The notes beneath the pieces were generated by a model. It searched no databases, had not been told where the DNA came from, and worked only from the letters and a program-made list of their open reading frames with translations. DNA of 64,000 nucleotides from Cryptomeria japonica (taxonomy: Eukaryota; Streptophyta; Pinopsida; Cupressales; Cupressaceae). Numbering within the stretch: the stretch's first letter is position 1; every line of letters begins with the position of its first letter. Positions 22,661 to 34,170 of this stretch are shown piece after piece. The stretch spans positions 287,743,957-287,807,956 of the forward strand of contig NC_081410.1 of NCBI RefSeq assembly GCF_030272615.1, written 5' to 3'. The position numbers and the translations under genes were made by a program.

Positions 22661-24280
22661 CCTAGGTATGTGAGATTGAATCATTCTAAAGATCAAATCA
22701 TTGGGGATAAGAGCAATGGAGTGATGACAAGAAGACTGGAAACTAATGAGGTATGTTTAGTTTCACAAGTTGAGCTGCTATTAGTAATTGAAGCATGTGA
22801 AGATGAAAATTGGTTGAAAGCTATGGAAGAAGAATTAGATCAGATTGAGAAAAATAACACATGGACTTTTGTTCCCCAGCCTAAAATATAAAAAATGTTA
22901 TTGGAACTAAATGGGATTTTAGGAATAAATTGTATGAGGATGGTCAAGTTATAAGGAATAAGGCTAGACTGGTTTGTAAAGTATATTCTCAGAAGGAAGG
23001 AATTGATTATGGAGAGACTTTTGCACCTGTAGCTAGGATTGAAGCTATAAGATTGTTTCTTGCCTATGCTGCTTATAAATACTACAAGGTTTATCAGATG
23101 GATGCTAAATGTGCATTCTTGAACAAGGATCTTGATGAGGAAGTTTATATTGAGCAACCTGATGGTTTTTCACTATCAAATGATAGAGATATGGTTTGCA
23201 GGTTAAGGAAAGATTTATATGGATTGAAACAAGCACCTAGAGCTTTATATGCAAGGTTGGATAAATATATTTTGAAGCTTGGTTTTACTAAGGGCATTGT
23301 TGATAGTAATTTATATTATAAAATCACTAATGATGATATACTAATTATTGAAGTATTTGTTGATGATATTATTTTTGGAGGTTAAGATAAATTATGCATA
23401 GAATTTTCTAAGAATATGGAGAAATAATTTGAGATGTCTATGATTGGTGAGATGAAATTTTATTTAGTGTTGCAGATTACTCAGATTGACAAAGGCATTT
23501 TCATCTATCAAACTAAATATGCTAAGGAGTTATTGAAGAAATTTGGTATGGGAGATTCCAAACCGGTAAGTACTCCTATGGTTACAAGTGAGAAATTGAC
23601 AAGAAAAGATATTTCTAGACTGGTTAATCCTACAAGATACAAATCTATGATTGGAGGTCTACTTTATTTGACTCGGACTAGACCTGACATTATGAATGTT
23701 GTTTTTATTGTTTCAATATTTCATAGTGATCCTAGAGAAAATCATGAGATGGTGGTAAAAATGATTTTTAGATACTTGCAAGGTACATCAGAATATGTCT
23801 TGTGGTACCCTAAGGATGATAGCTTTACTTTATGTGCATATACAAATGTTGATTGGGTTGGAGATGTTGATGACCAAAGAAGTACTTCCGGTGGAGCTTT
23901 CTTTCTTGGAAAGAAGTTAGTTTCAGGGATTTGCAAGAAACAACCATGTACTTCTCTATCTACTACTGAAGCTGAGTATGTTGCTACTGCTACTAATTGT
24001 ACACGAGTTTTATGGATGAAGAAAATGTTGAAGGATATAAAGGTGGATTGTGATACACCAATAGTTATTCACTGTGATAACTCTATTTCATTCTAAAATA
24101 AAGCACATATCTATCAAGTATAAATTTTTGAAGGAGAAGGTGGAAGCAAATGAAGTTAGACTGGTTTATGTGAACACTAAAGAGAAGACTGTAGATATTG
24201 TCACTAAACCTTTATCCAAGGAATCATTTGAGTACCTGAGAGATAGATTGGGAGTTTCTGTCCCTTTGGTAGAGACTTGA
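22661..24280 (+). pseudogene. Copia J reverse transcriptase and RNase H, broken
   Basis: [38 protein letters not shown] and [11 protein letters not shown] (FVDD near 23350) are RT motifs; a TAA at 23383 follows. KPVSTPMVTSEKL and YKSMIGGLLYLTRTRPDI lead to RNase H motifs AYTNVDWVGDVDDQRST (first Asp replaced by Asn), SLSTTEAEYVATAT (Glu) and IHCDNS, where about 20 codons are deleted near 24085 before ISIKYKFLKEKVE. Ends KTVDIVTKPLSKESFEYLR and TGA at 24278. Confidence 0.92.
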
Positions 24281-24647
24281 TTGATGCAGTTTGGCATCAG
24301 TCCGACATGCACTATCTGAGATACTATTCATTTTAGCACTGATGTGGGATACTACTTCTCAGGGGGAGTAGTCAGCTTTTTGATTCAAAGGCTTATGTTT
24401 TTGCTTTGATATTTCTGTCAGATTTATGGAATTGATGTCAAAGGGGAGAGATATTGATGTGAAAAAGAAAAAGAAAGAAAAAGAAAAAGTCACAACGGGA
24501 GAGATATGAAAAGTAAAAAGGAGAGATATTCAGAGCTATATGCGGGTGATTGTTGGCTATCTTCCACAGGGGGAGACTTCTTTGGCATTTCTTGGTACGT
24601 AGATGTTTTTCACATCTAGTATTGCCATCAATGCCAAAGGGGGAGAT
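24281..24647 (+). other. J 3' non-coding region, GA-rich microsatellite and PPT
   Basis: Purine runs CAGGGGGAGTAG (24360), TCAAAGGGGAGAGAT (24437), AGGGGGAGAC (24569) and the true PPT AAAGGGGGAGAT (24636-24647). A short AAAAAGAAAAAG microsatellite sits at 24463-24488. TTGCCATCAATGCCAA at 24622-24637 pairs with the LTR arm at 24691-24706. Confidence 0.85.
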
Positions 24648-25867
24648 TATTGGCCATTTGGTGGAATTGATTATGTGTTACATTGATGTTTTCTCATTGA
24701 TGTCAACACTAGCTATTTGAATGCTTTACTAGCACCCTTCTAGTCCCGGTAGGTTAAGTGTTTTCTGGTTAACTTGGATCCGATATGATCCAGCAGGCTT
24801 TGGTATATTCTGGTGATAGAATTGGCTTGTTCATCATACTTATAATCATTTTTGGTTAGTTGGTTTTTCTCTGGTGATTGGATGCTATCCTACTTTCTTA
24901 GAAGATTGGTTTCTGGTTCCAGCAAGGGTTTCACCTGCAGAGCTTTTGATGGAGATCTTTGATGAATTGCATAAGTAGTGTTGGTGCATCTTATGATGGA
25001 GTTTTAGGATGTTGTTGGTGATCATGTTCAGGACTTGGTGGATGGAGATTATTACTAAAGCGTGTGGACCTATACTTGGTCTTGGTTGATCTAGGTTATG
25101 GATCGACTTTAATGTAATGTGTGGATAGGACCTATTGATGTATTTCTGGGATGTCTTATGTGTTGATATTACTTGTTTGTTCTAAGGCTAACATGGTTTG
25201 TAATTATGTAATTGGTTTATTATCTGGTGGTTGATCTGATTGTTAATGGTCGAGGGTTTTGTATAAATAGATGTAAAATCTTATTGTATATCATCATGGT
25301 TAATGTAAGAGGTCATGGTCAAGGAATGTAATGTGCGAATAATATAGTATCATTCAAGAAAAGGAGTTGGTCAATCATTGGAGATCAAATTTGGTTTATG
25401 TAAGAGAATTTAGTCCTCCGATTTTGAGCTCAACCAGAACTGTTTTCAAGCATAGGAGATGCTATCTTTTGTAGTTCAACACTTCTCCAGATTGTTATCT
25501 AGATTTATATGTAGTCAGTGAGGCTCCCTTTGTGATGAGCAGTGTACTCTAGGCTATTGGCCTTCCTACAAGTGTAAGCCCCTTCATTGTAATTCGCATA
25601 CTTACTACAAAAATATTATTTGACTGTGGGTAGGCTTCCCACCGTGGTTTTTCCCTTTACTGGGTTTTCCACGTATAAATCTTGGTGTTGTGTGGATGGA
25701 TTTTATTATGTGATTATTTTTTATGCTTAATTGGATTAATTGCTATTCCATTATTATTATTTTGGGTTCTGGTATTAAAGTTTTAATTTTTGAATGTTCC
25801 TGTAATCCATGACAACTGATTCACCCCCCCTTCTCAATTGTCTCCCAGTTATCTGAACTTTCTAACA
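24648..25867 (+). repeat. 3' LTR of J (1220 bp)
   Basis: Starts TATTGGCCATTTGG (the terminal TG mutated to TA) and ends CTTTCTAACA. Otherwise collinear with the 5' LTR. Confidence 0.95.
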
Positions 25868-26540
25868 CATTACCATCATATTTTTCAAACAGGAATCTCC
25901 ATTCTTGAAGGAAATGGAGGCATGTAAAGGTTTTTATCAAATGGGAATGGGCATATCATGTCTAAAGAATATTGTTTTGATGATTTATCCTTGTTTTTAA
26001 TTTATATGATTTTAGTCTGTAATGCTTGCAATTGTTTGTTTACCAACACTAACGGTGTCTCTTCCTCTTTAGTGATAAGGGTTTTAATGTTATAATCAGT
26101 AGGAAGTTTAGCACCTTGTTTTTATAGCTCTAGAAAATAATCTTCTTTTTCTCTAGCCATGATAATCTTCATCATTTTTTTGAAATCTTTATCCTTTTGA
26201 CAGCTATTTATAATAGGTTTTGTAGGTTTAGAGGCTTCAGACTCACTAGATGAGGAATCACTGTAATTAGCATGGGTGTTGATATTATCATAAGTATCAT
26301 GTTTAGCAGCTTGTATTTCTTGCATTTCTCCAGACATGGTGGAAGACAAGGATTGATAAAAAATTGGTATATTTGATGATGAAGTTTTATTAGAGACGGG
26401 GTCCTCTACGAAGAAAGAATTATCTTGTAATGAAAAGGATGATGCTTTACCTTTTGCAGCTTTCTTATGAGAACTTATAGTTTGAGAAAGTATTTATGAT
26501 TGATGTGACTGAGAACTAGATGTGATGCAGAAGTCAAGAT
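25868..26540 (-). pseudogene. Gypsy I gag, N-terminal part
   Basis: Continues the gag right of J. A minus-strand block at 26349-26122 (NSCQKDKDFKKMMKIIMARE) parallels the F gag block CQVNPSFQKLVKNLMENDKE, and MICPFPFDKNLYMPPFPS near 25975 parallels EICPYPFDRSLNMVPFPP in F. A Ser/Glu-rich stretch (SDSSSSESEASK) lies between. The start is not certain; the frame is recognisable to about 26540. Stops at about 26121 and nearer J. Confidence 0.8.
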
Positions 26541-28655
26541 CAAATTTAAAATAGTTGTTTGTTTGACGTCGTGATTGAGAAAATTGACTAAGACTCAGTC
26601 TGGTTTCAGGAATGATCTATCCTATATAAGACGTGATCTAAGTAACTTAGTTTGATTTGAAAGAAGTGACTAAGATCTGGTTTCAGGAATGATCTATCCT
26701 GTATAAGACGTGATCTAAGTAATTTAGCTTTGATAAGTAGTTGATTGAACTAGCTGAAAGATGATCGACAAAATCATGCAACACAATGGCAAGGGTACAC
26801 TATCAAGATTGTTTATGCACAGAATTATGATGACCAGATTTATGCTCAATATAGACTAATTAGGCAAGTATGATTGTTCTGGAAAAGTGTGTAAATAGAC
26901 AAGTTTCTGGACTAACAAAATCAAGAATTTGTACGACAAAGTTTTCAGACCTAGATGATAATTCAACATTTTCCAGATGACATAGACAGTTTGTGCTACC
27001 TAAACTCGCATGACAGCCTATTTCTCTATAGATGACAATCTGATGAGTATGATGATTATTCGTATGATGGTATACTAAAGGCCAGATGACAATTTTCTAT
27101 TAATAGAATGACAATTCTGTAAACTCAGATGACAATTCTAAAAGGACCATACGATAAACCAATAGGACTAATTAAGACTCATACGACATAACGCATATAG
27201 CCAGATGAGAATTCAATAGATTTGTACAATAGTGGATTGGATAGAGATGAGATTCTGAGATGGACAAAGTTTTGATGACTGACATAGACTAGATTTTGAC
27301 TAGGACAGAGTTTTGATGACTGACAGAGACTAGATTTTGACTAGGACAGAGTTTTACAGAGACTAGTTTTTGACACAGACAATGTTTTGATGACTGACAT
27401 AGACTAGTGTTTGACATGGACAAAGTTTTGATCACTAATTTTTTGACATTGTTGATTGTTTTCTCCAGTTTTAGTATTTCAGTTTGAGGGACGAAAACAC
27501 AGAAAAAATGTAGGTTGTATAATGACTTCAAGAACAACACGCTAACCCTACAGAAGTTCGCTTAGAGAAGAAAAGCTTTGCTTGCAGACTCGGGTACACA
27601 CCCAATGGCTAATCATAATATGACCACTAAGTCTCACGCAATGGATTCTCAATGTTGTATTAGCCGACTCAAAATGTTAATGGGGGAATTAAATGACAAG
27701 TTTCTTGGGAGAGTTACTATCTTTCTTGCACAAAGATTATCCCCCTTTCGAAGGTGAATCAGGTAGCCTTTATCTTATAGTTCTTAGTCAGGAATTCCGT
27801 TTGAAATTACCCCTTCAAGTCATGTAGGTATGATTGAGGCCTATATCCCAACAAGGTACTGAAACAAGCAGTAGTCATGTAAACCTGATTTAGACTGCGA
27901 GGCCATACAAAATGTTTGATATGAGAGATCTCAAAGAGAAAAGTCAAATAATCCCATCCTCTGAGACTTTAATCACTAGAGGCCTATGTATTATAGTGAG
28001 TTGGAATTCTTAGGTCTAGCTGTACTCACTTTGGTCATTCTCATTGGGTGGTTACTTTTTCCCACTGTGACAGGCCCGCTAAAGGACACAAATCTCAAAC
28101 TTAGAAAAAGCTTCAAGGGTGTAGATTTCTAATTGTCTGTGCAGACAAGAGCATACTCTCCTACCTCTTAGATTTTTCTTAAAACAATAAAGATAGATTT
28201 GTTCATTAACTAGATAGCAATTTAAGTGCCTAAAAATGAAAATAAAGAATACACGATGTTCAGTTGAATTGCCTCAGGCAACCTTCAAAAACAACAAATC
28301 AGTAGTCATATTATTTTTGTGCGACATGCGTGTTCTTCGACAAGCATTCTACAAAAACTGGTTAGGCTGTCAAAATTTCTCAAGCAGACAGACAATAAGC
28401 TAGGATCAGCATTAGTACCATAAAAATTCAACAAAAAAAATCCTAACAAATGTAGTCTGTTTTAATACCAAAATCCAAAATATCGTACGAGTATTCTCAC
28501 TGAGTCGTACGATAATTCACGATGGATCGTACGATACTTGCAGTTTGTCGTTCAGGCTTCTGTAAAAACTCGTATGATTTTTTGCAGAAACTGTACGGAA
28601 AAAATGCAAAAAATAAAAGTAAGCTAATCTGCGAGGCCGAAATATGTAGTCTTCT
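26541..28655 (-). other. Leader of Gypsy I, with short-period repeats, no convincing gene
   Basis: The 2.1 kb between gag and the primer site hold no recognisable protein. Near the primer site, a core TCGTACGA (a perfect palindrome) and variants recur at 28483, 28505, 28527, 28548, 28570 and about 28591, spaced 21-22 bp. Further from it, ATGACAATT/ATGAC/ATACGA motifs recur about every 20-24 bp from roughly 27086 to 27275, followed by a longer repeat (GACTAGATTTTGACTAGGACAG and relatives) at 27240-27440. The rest, 27540-28440, shows nothing clear. Confidence 0.7.
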
Positions 28656-28673
28656 GTCCCACAATGGGCGCCA
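28656..28673 (-). promoter_or_regulatory. Primer-binding site of Gypsy I
   Basis: The minus strand reads TGGCGCCCATTGTGGGAC, close to TGGCGCCCACCGTGGGGC at 58716 in element F. This type of primer site is characteristic of Tat/Ogre and Athila Gypsy elements. Confidence 0.85.
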
Positions 28674-28679
28674 AAAATA

Positions 28680-29057
28680 TGTGTGTGAAAAATGGATAAG
28701 TATTTGTAAGTTGTAAGACACAACACTTCAATTAAGTTATTGCATGCATGGTTAGACATATATAATCATAAATATAAAAACCATAACAAATCGATCTATT
28801 GCCTTCTAAAAGATGCAAGTATATACTTGCTCTCGGATTTGTCTAAGCAATACCAGTGACTAGACTACACCAAGACGAAGGATTTAATCTATATGAACAC
28901 AAAATTAAGCTAAATGTATGCAAGATTAAGCTAGATGAATTAATATTAAGCTAGATGAATAAAGATTAAGCTAGATGAATGAAAGAAATAACAATTAAAC
29001 TAAGTATGCAAAAATCTAAACTAAGATGCAACAATCTCAAAGAACAATATCTTCAAT
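28680..29057 (-). repeat. 5' LTR of Gypsy I, truncated by Copia M
   Basis: The LTR end on the minus strand is CACACACA at 28680, six bases from the primer site. About 380 bases remain before M's LTR starts. Inside, ATTAAGCTAGATGAAT and variants repeat four times with a period of about 20-21 bp (28905-28985). Confidence 0.65.
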
Positions 29058-31542
29058 TGCTGAATACAAAGTACCATTGAGAGGGGGGTGAATCAGTGGT
29101 TCCTAACTTGAAATCTTTTCCAATTCAATTCCAGACAATCAACTTATTACTTAACCACTAAACAGTCATACCAATAATGCAAAAGAGAAGAACAAGGAGA
29201 TCATCCACAATCAGGAAATTCACAACACTAGATTTATGAGGAAAGCCCAATATGGGAAAAACCTTGGTGAGAAGAGCTACTTGAGACTACTGCTCTAATC
29301 CAGCCTCACAAGTAAAACACAGATTTACAAAGATTTTGGGCACCAACCCCTACACTTTTAGGGCACCAACCCAAGGAGCACCAACCCCTGCACCAAGCTT
29401 CAACTTGGCAATGTATAATGAAATACTATTTGAATATAGTTAAGGCTTCTTGTTGCAAATGAAATTTTGCAACTCTTGAATCAAATTAATCTCTGCTAGT
29501 TTACAATCTTTTCTCCTCCACTAGAACTCACACTACTGGTTGTGAAATTGTTGTCTCTATTTCTCAATCTCTGTTATCTGTCTCTCCCTCTCACACATAG
29601 TCTCTCACTAGGATGATGCCTTCTCTACCACACGTGACCAGTTAGGCTCAATTGTAAGACTATGATACTTCTGGTAGAATCCTCCCACCAGTTTTCTTGC
29701 TCACTCTCACTACTTTCTCTCTCTAAACTTCATAACATCAACTACTTTTTCTGTCTGTTGCTCTCTTTTCTTATCAGATGATTTCCTACCAAAATGCAAT
29801 TCAAAATTTTGATGGTTAGGGTTTCCTCACCATCTACGAGGAAAACCAAATCCAATCATATCCCACATGATCTGATCACCTTGATGTCCATCTATTCATC
29901 TTTGTCATTTCCATGCCTTTTAAAACATGTTTTCCAGAAAAGAGAACCATGATCCATTATTTTGATCTATATTTGTCAAACTTCTATTAATACCTCTGTT
30001 GTTTCCTTCTCGAAGTATTCTTTCAATCTGATCTTCTTGCTTTGATCCAGGTGCCAGCTACTCCCTTGATCTTGTTGGTATTTTGGTATGGTTTTGTCAT
30101 TGATGTCAACACCTACTAAAACACTAGCACTTTGATGATCTAGCAACATTCACCGGCAAGCAAGTAACTATTGCACAGTTACTGGTATATGGTTCACCCG
30201 TAGGATATAATGTTCACCGGCACTTGGAATGATATGGAAAACACTTGGTAATGTCGAAGACATCATGTGGACACTTTGTTTTGAAGAATTAATCATTGAT
30301 ATATTCATATTTGCATATTTTCCTTTACCGACAAATAGGTCCAGGGTTACCTAGGGTTACACCGGTAGGTTTATCTTTTCCAAATCAGCATGGTACGCTA
30401 TGGAGATAATTAATATTGGTGTAAATGCATTAAGCCGACATGTTTATTCAGTTATTGCATCAAATATTATATTGTTTGTAAAATGTTTTATTGTAATATC
30501 TTGTAGAGCCGACCTACTAAAATTGGTCTTAGGTTATGGTATAAATGTAAGATCTTATTTGTAAGATCGAATGTGGAATGCGAAAAAGAATTGTTTGAAG
30601 GTATATGCGAGCTTAAGAAGAGGTATACATGAAGACATCATTTGAAGGTGAAGCTAGGTTTTTATGAAAGCATATCAACATTACACTGGTACTGAATCCA
30701 GCATATGAAGATGCTATTATGTGCAATATATTCTTATTGGATTTAACCATCCAACTGTAGTCAGTGTGACTCCCATTTTTGTGATTGAGCAGTGAGCTCT
30801 AGGCTGTTGGCCTTTCTGCATGTGCAAACCCCATTTATGTACACTTACTATCTACAATAGTATAATCTGATTGTGGTTAAGGTTTCCCACTGTGGTTTTT
30901 CCCCTTATAGGGTTTCCACATACAAATATTGGTGTTATGTGTTGTGGATGACTTTATGTTTATGTTTCATGCATTAATCTTTACCGATATAGTAATTTAC
31001 TATTCACACTGTCTACCGGCACACTTAACTGGTTTACCAGTATTAAGCATTAAGTTGGTTAAGTGGTTTTTGGTTTAAATTTATTAGACAACTGATTCAC
31101 CCCCCCCTCTCAGTTGTCTCCAAGACCTAACAAATCTTCCTCTATCATTCCTTCTTTCTTGAGCCACAATCAGTCTAATGCCATCCCTTGATTTGCAATT
31201 CCATCATTAATGGTGAATATTTGTTTCATCAACCCTATCGATGAAGCTTTGCTAGCCATGACACACTTGTCACCTTAGCTCCACATGAAATCACACCAAT
31301 CAAGACATGGCCTACCAACATGCAACAAGACATGACCAACACATACAGGTAAAACCCTTTGCAAGTAGAATGTTCTTCTTTTGTTAACTGGTATAGCATC
31401 CTATACCGGTTGCACATCTTTACTTCCGGTGGTGTGAGACAACTTTTAAAATTCTACCTCTTCATCATGAGCAAGCACCCATCCTCCATGCTCAATCTCT
31501 ACCGGTTGACATCAATGACAACTTAGTACCAAAATGCCAACA
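29058..31542 (-). repeat. 3' LTR of Copia M (about 1.4 kb without the solo LTR)
   Basis: Ends on the plus strand AAAATGCCAACA at 31542, directly followed by the PPT. The left end is near 29058 (TGCTGAATACAAAGTACC), inferred from the ACCATTGAGAGGGGGGTGAATCAG block, which is always close to this LTR end in the other families. TTGACATCAATGACAA at 31506-31521 is the conserved LTR motif. Confidence 0.75.
30073..31132 (+). mobile_element. Solo LTR (1060 bp) in M's LTR
   Basis: TGTTGGTATTTTGGTATG start, AAGACCTAACA end, with all N-like LTR blocks including TATAAAT near 30540 and GATTCACCCCCCCCTCTC near 31094. No primer site follows and no PPT precedes. Flanks are GATCT (30068-30072) and AATCT (31133-31137), a 5-bp duplication with one mismatch. 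Confidence 0.88.
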
Positions 31543-31556
31543 ATCTCCCCCTTTGG
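31543..31556 (-). promoter_or_regulatory. Polypurine tract of Copia M
   Basis: The minus strand reads CCAAAGGGGGAGAT against the LTR. TTGGCATTGATGTCAA at 31553-31568 is the internal arm of the inverted repeat pairing with the LTR arm at 31506-31521. Confidence 0.9.
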
Positions 31557-31684
31557 CATTGATGTCAACTTTACACAGTCCACTCCATACCAGGACATTT
31601 CTCCCCCTTTGACATAAATTACAAAGGGTACTTGTGCACTCCCCCTTTGCCCCTGACATAACTCCCTTTATGTCATATAGAACT

Positions 31685-31822
31685 TGCCTAGGCAAATGCT
31701 ACAATGCCCAACTTGTGTCATAGGTACTCAAAAGTGCTGACCGATAATGATTTGGTAAAAATGTCAGCTACTTGTTCACTAGTAGGAACATAATCCATTC
31801 TTTCCTCCTATCCTTCAACCTT
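31685..31822 (-). pseudogene. Copia M RNase H tail
   Basis: The minus strand encodes DYVPTSEQVADIFTKSLS followed by TFEYL, one stop, HKLGIV: the standard end of Copia RNase H. Its upstream neighbour is the block ending at 32869 (HIAIKYHFLREKV); the two join when the solo LTR between them is removed. Confidence 0.88.
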
Positions 31823-32868
31823 TGTTTGGTCCCAGAGACAACTGAGAGGGGGGGATGAATCAGTTGTCTAATAAATTCAAACCAAAAACTAATTAACCAA
31901 CTTAATGCTTAATACCGGTAAACCAGTTAAGTGTGTCGGTAGACAGTGTTAACAATAAATTGTTATACCGGTAAGGATCAATGCATAAAACATAAACATA
32001 AATTCATCCACAACACATAACACCAATATTTGTATGTGGAAACCCTATAAGGGGAAAAACCACGGTGGGAAACCTTACCCACAATCTGATGATACTACTG
32101 CAGATAGTAAGCGTACATAAATGGGGTCTGCACATGCAGAAAGGCCAATAGCCTAGAGCTCACTACTCAATCACAAAATGGGAGTCACACTGACTATAGT
32201 TGGATGGTTAAATCCAATAAGAATGTATTGCACAAGATAGCATCTTCATATGTTGGATTCAGTACCGGTGTAATGCTAATATGCTTCTACAAAAACCTAA
32301 CTTCACCTTCAAATGATGTCTTCATGTATATCCCTGCTTGATCTCGCATATACCTTCACTCAATTCTTTTTCGCATTCCACACTTGATCTTACAAATAAG
32401 ATCTTACATTTATACCATACCCTAAGACCAATTTTAGTAGGTGGGCTCTACAAGATATTACAATAAAACATTTTACAAACAATATAATATCCGATGCAAT
32501 AACTGATTAAACATGTTGGCTTAATGCATTTACAACAATAATAAATCATCTCCATAGCGTGCCATGCTGATTTGGAAAAGATAAACCTACCGGTGTAACC
32601 CTAGATGACCTGGACCTATTTGTTGGTAAAGGCAAATATGCAAATATGAATATACCAATGATTAATTCTTCAAAACAAAGTGTCCACACGATGTCTTCGA
32701 CATTACCAAGTGTCTTCCATATCATTCCAGGTATTGGTGAACAATATATCCTACTGGTGAACCATATACCAGTAACTGTTGCATAGTTTACTTGCTTGCC
32801 GGTGAATGTTGCTGGATCTTCAAAGTAGGTGTTGACATCAATGACAAAACCATACCAAAATACCAACA
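31823..32868 (-). mobile_element. Solo LTR (1046 bp) inside M's RNase H
   Basis: Plus strand begins TGTTTGGTCCCAGAG and ends AAAATACCAACA. Perfect duplication ACCTT at 31818-31822 and 32869-32873, and the RNase H frame resumes on the other side, so it is a solo LTR and not the 3' LTR of the Copia. Related to the N and 30073 LTR families, in the opposite orientation. Confidence 0.92.
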
Positions 32869-34170
32869 ACCTTCTCTCTGAGGAAGTGATATTTGATTGC
32901 AATGTGTTTTGTTCTGGAATGCATGACCGAATTCTTTGCTATGTTAATTGCACTCAAATTGTCACACCGTATGAGAATAGGTTCAATGATGTCTACTTGT
33001 ATATCTTTGAGAGTCTGCTTCATCCAAAGCACCTGAGAGTAGCATGTAGCAGCAATAATGTACTCAGCTTCAATAGTAGATAAGGAGACTAAGTCTTGCT
33101 TCTTGCTATGCCAAGAGACCAACCCATCACCTAGAAAGAATGCACCACTACTTGTGCTCTTTCTATCATCAATGCATCTTGCCCAATCGACATCAATGTA
33201 TGCTTCTAGGGTAAAATTTCCCTGTTCAGGGTACCACAAACCATAGCTGAGAGTTCCTTGTAGGTACCTAAAAATTATGCTAACAACATTCATGTGTGAC
33301 TGCTTTGGTGCAGCTTGGAATCTGGCTACCATGCATATTGCCTGAACTATATCCGGTCTTGAAGTAGTTAGGTACAGTAGACTACCTATCATGGATCTGT
33401 ACAGAGTCTGATCCACTACCGGTGATTCATCATTCTTACTCAATTTACTGCCTGTTACCATGGGAGTACTTACCGGTTTGCAATCTTCCAATTGGAATTT
33501 ATTTAGCATCTCCTTTGCATACTTGACCTGTGAGATAAAGATTCATTTATCTTTCTATAATATCTGCAAGCCAAGGAACTAAGTCAATTCACCAAGCATT
33601 GACATCTCAAATTTTGACTGCATCTGATCAGCAAACGCTTTGTAGAGAGTATCCTTGTTGCCTCCAAAGATGATGTCATCTACATACACAACCATAATAA
33701 TCATGTGTTTCCCATCTTTCCTTATGTACAAATTACTGTCTGCACTTCCCTTTTTGAATCCTTTCTCCTTCAGATACTGATCTAATCTTGAGTACCATGC
33801 TCTAGGAGCTTGCTTCAAACCATACAAATCCTTCTTTAACCGACACATAAATGTCTCATCATCATGCAGCATAAATCCTTTTGGTTTGCTCCATGTATAC
33901 TTCTTCTAAATTTCCATTTAGAAAATCAGATTTTACATCCATTTGGTATACTTTGTAGCCCTTGTAGGCAAAGTAATCTAGAAACATCCTAATTGCTTCT
34001 AATCTAGCCACCAATGCAAATGTTTCTTCAAAGTCAATCCCTTCTACTTGAGAGTATCCTTTGCATACTAGTCTATCTTTATGCCTTACAATCTTACCTT
34101 CTTCATTCATTTTGTTCCGGTAGACCCACTTTGTACCAATGATATTCTTGTCTTCCAGTCTAGGGACTAA
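32869..34170 (-). pseudogene. Copia M reverse transcriptase and RNase H, broken
   Basis: RT motifs: [17 protein letters not shown] near 34130, [19 protein letters not shown] near 33950, [17 protein letters not shown] near 33800 and [11 protein letters not shown] (YVDD near 33680). RNase H motifs: AYIDVDWARCIDDRKST near 33190 (first Asp of the usual YTDADWA pattern altered), SLSTIEAEYIIAAT near 33060 (Glu) and IRCDNLSAINIAKN near 32955. Stops or frame changes near 33890, 33575 and 33530. Confidence 0.92.

Larger units (their letters stand above)
18847..25867 (+). mobile_element. Complete Copia element J with 5-bp TSD
   Basis: LTRs 18847-20063 and 24648-25867, primer site at 20066, gag-pol in Copia order, PPT at 24636-24647. 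Perfect duplication CATTA at 18842-18846 and 25868-25872. It is closely related to N in protein but differs in LTR sequence. Multiple stops make it dead. Removing J restores the gag frame of the minus-strand Gypsy I. Confidence 0.95.

Noticed and set aside
27289-27540. An 83-codon gene in the leader of I
   Set aside because: It overlaps the repeat block at 27240-27440 and its Ser/Val/Gln-rich end simply reflects the repeats.
31823-32868. 3' LTR of Copia M
   Set aside because: Perfect ACCTT duplication on both sides and continuation of the RNase H frame beyond it show a solo LTR; the true 3' LTR ends at 31542 with a PPT.
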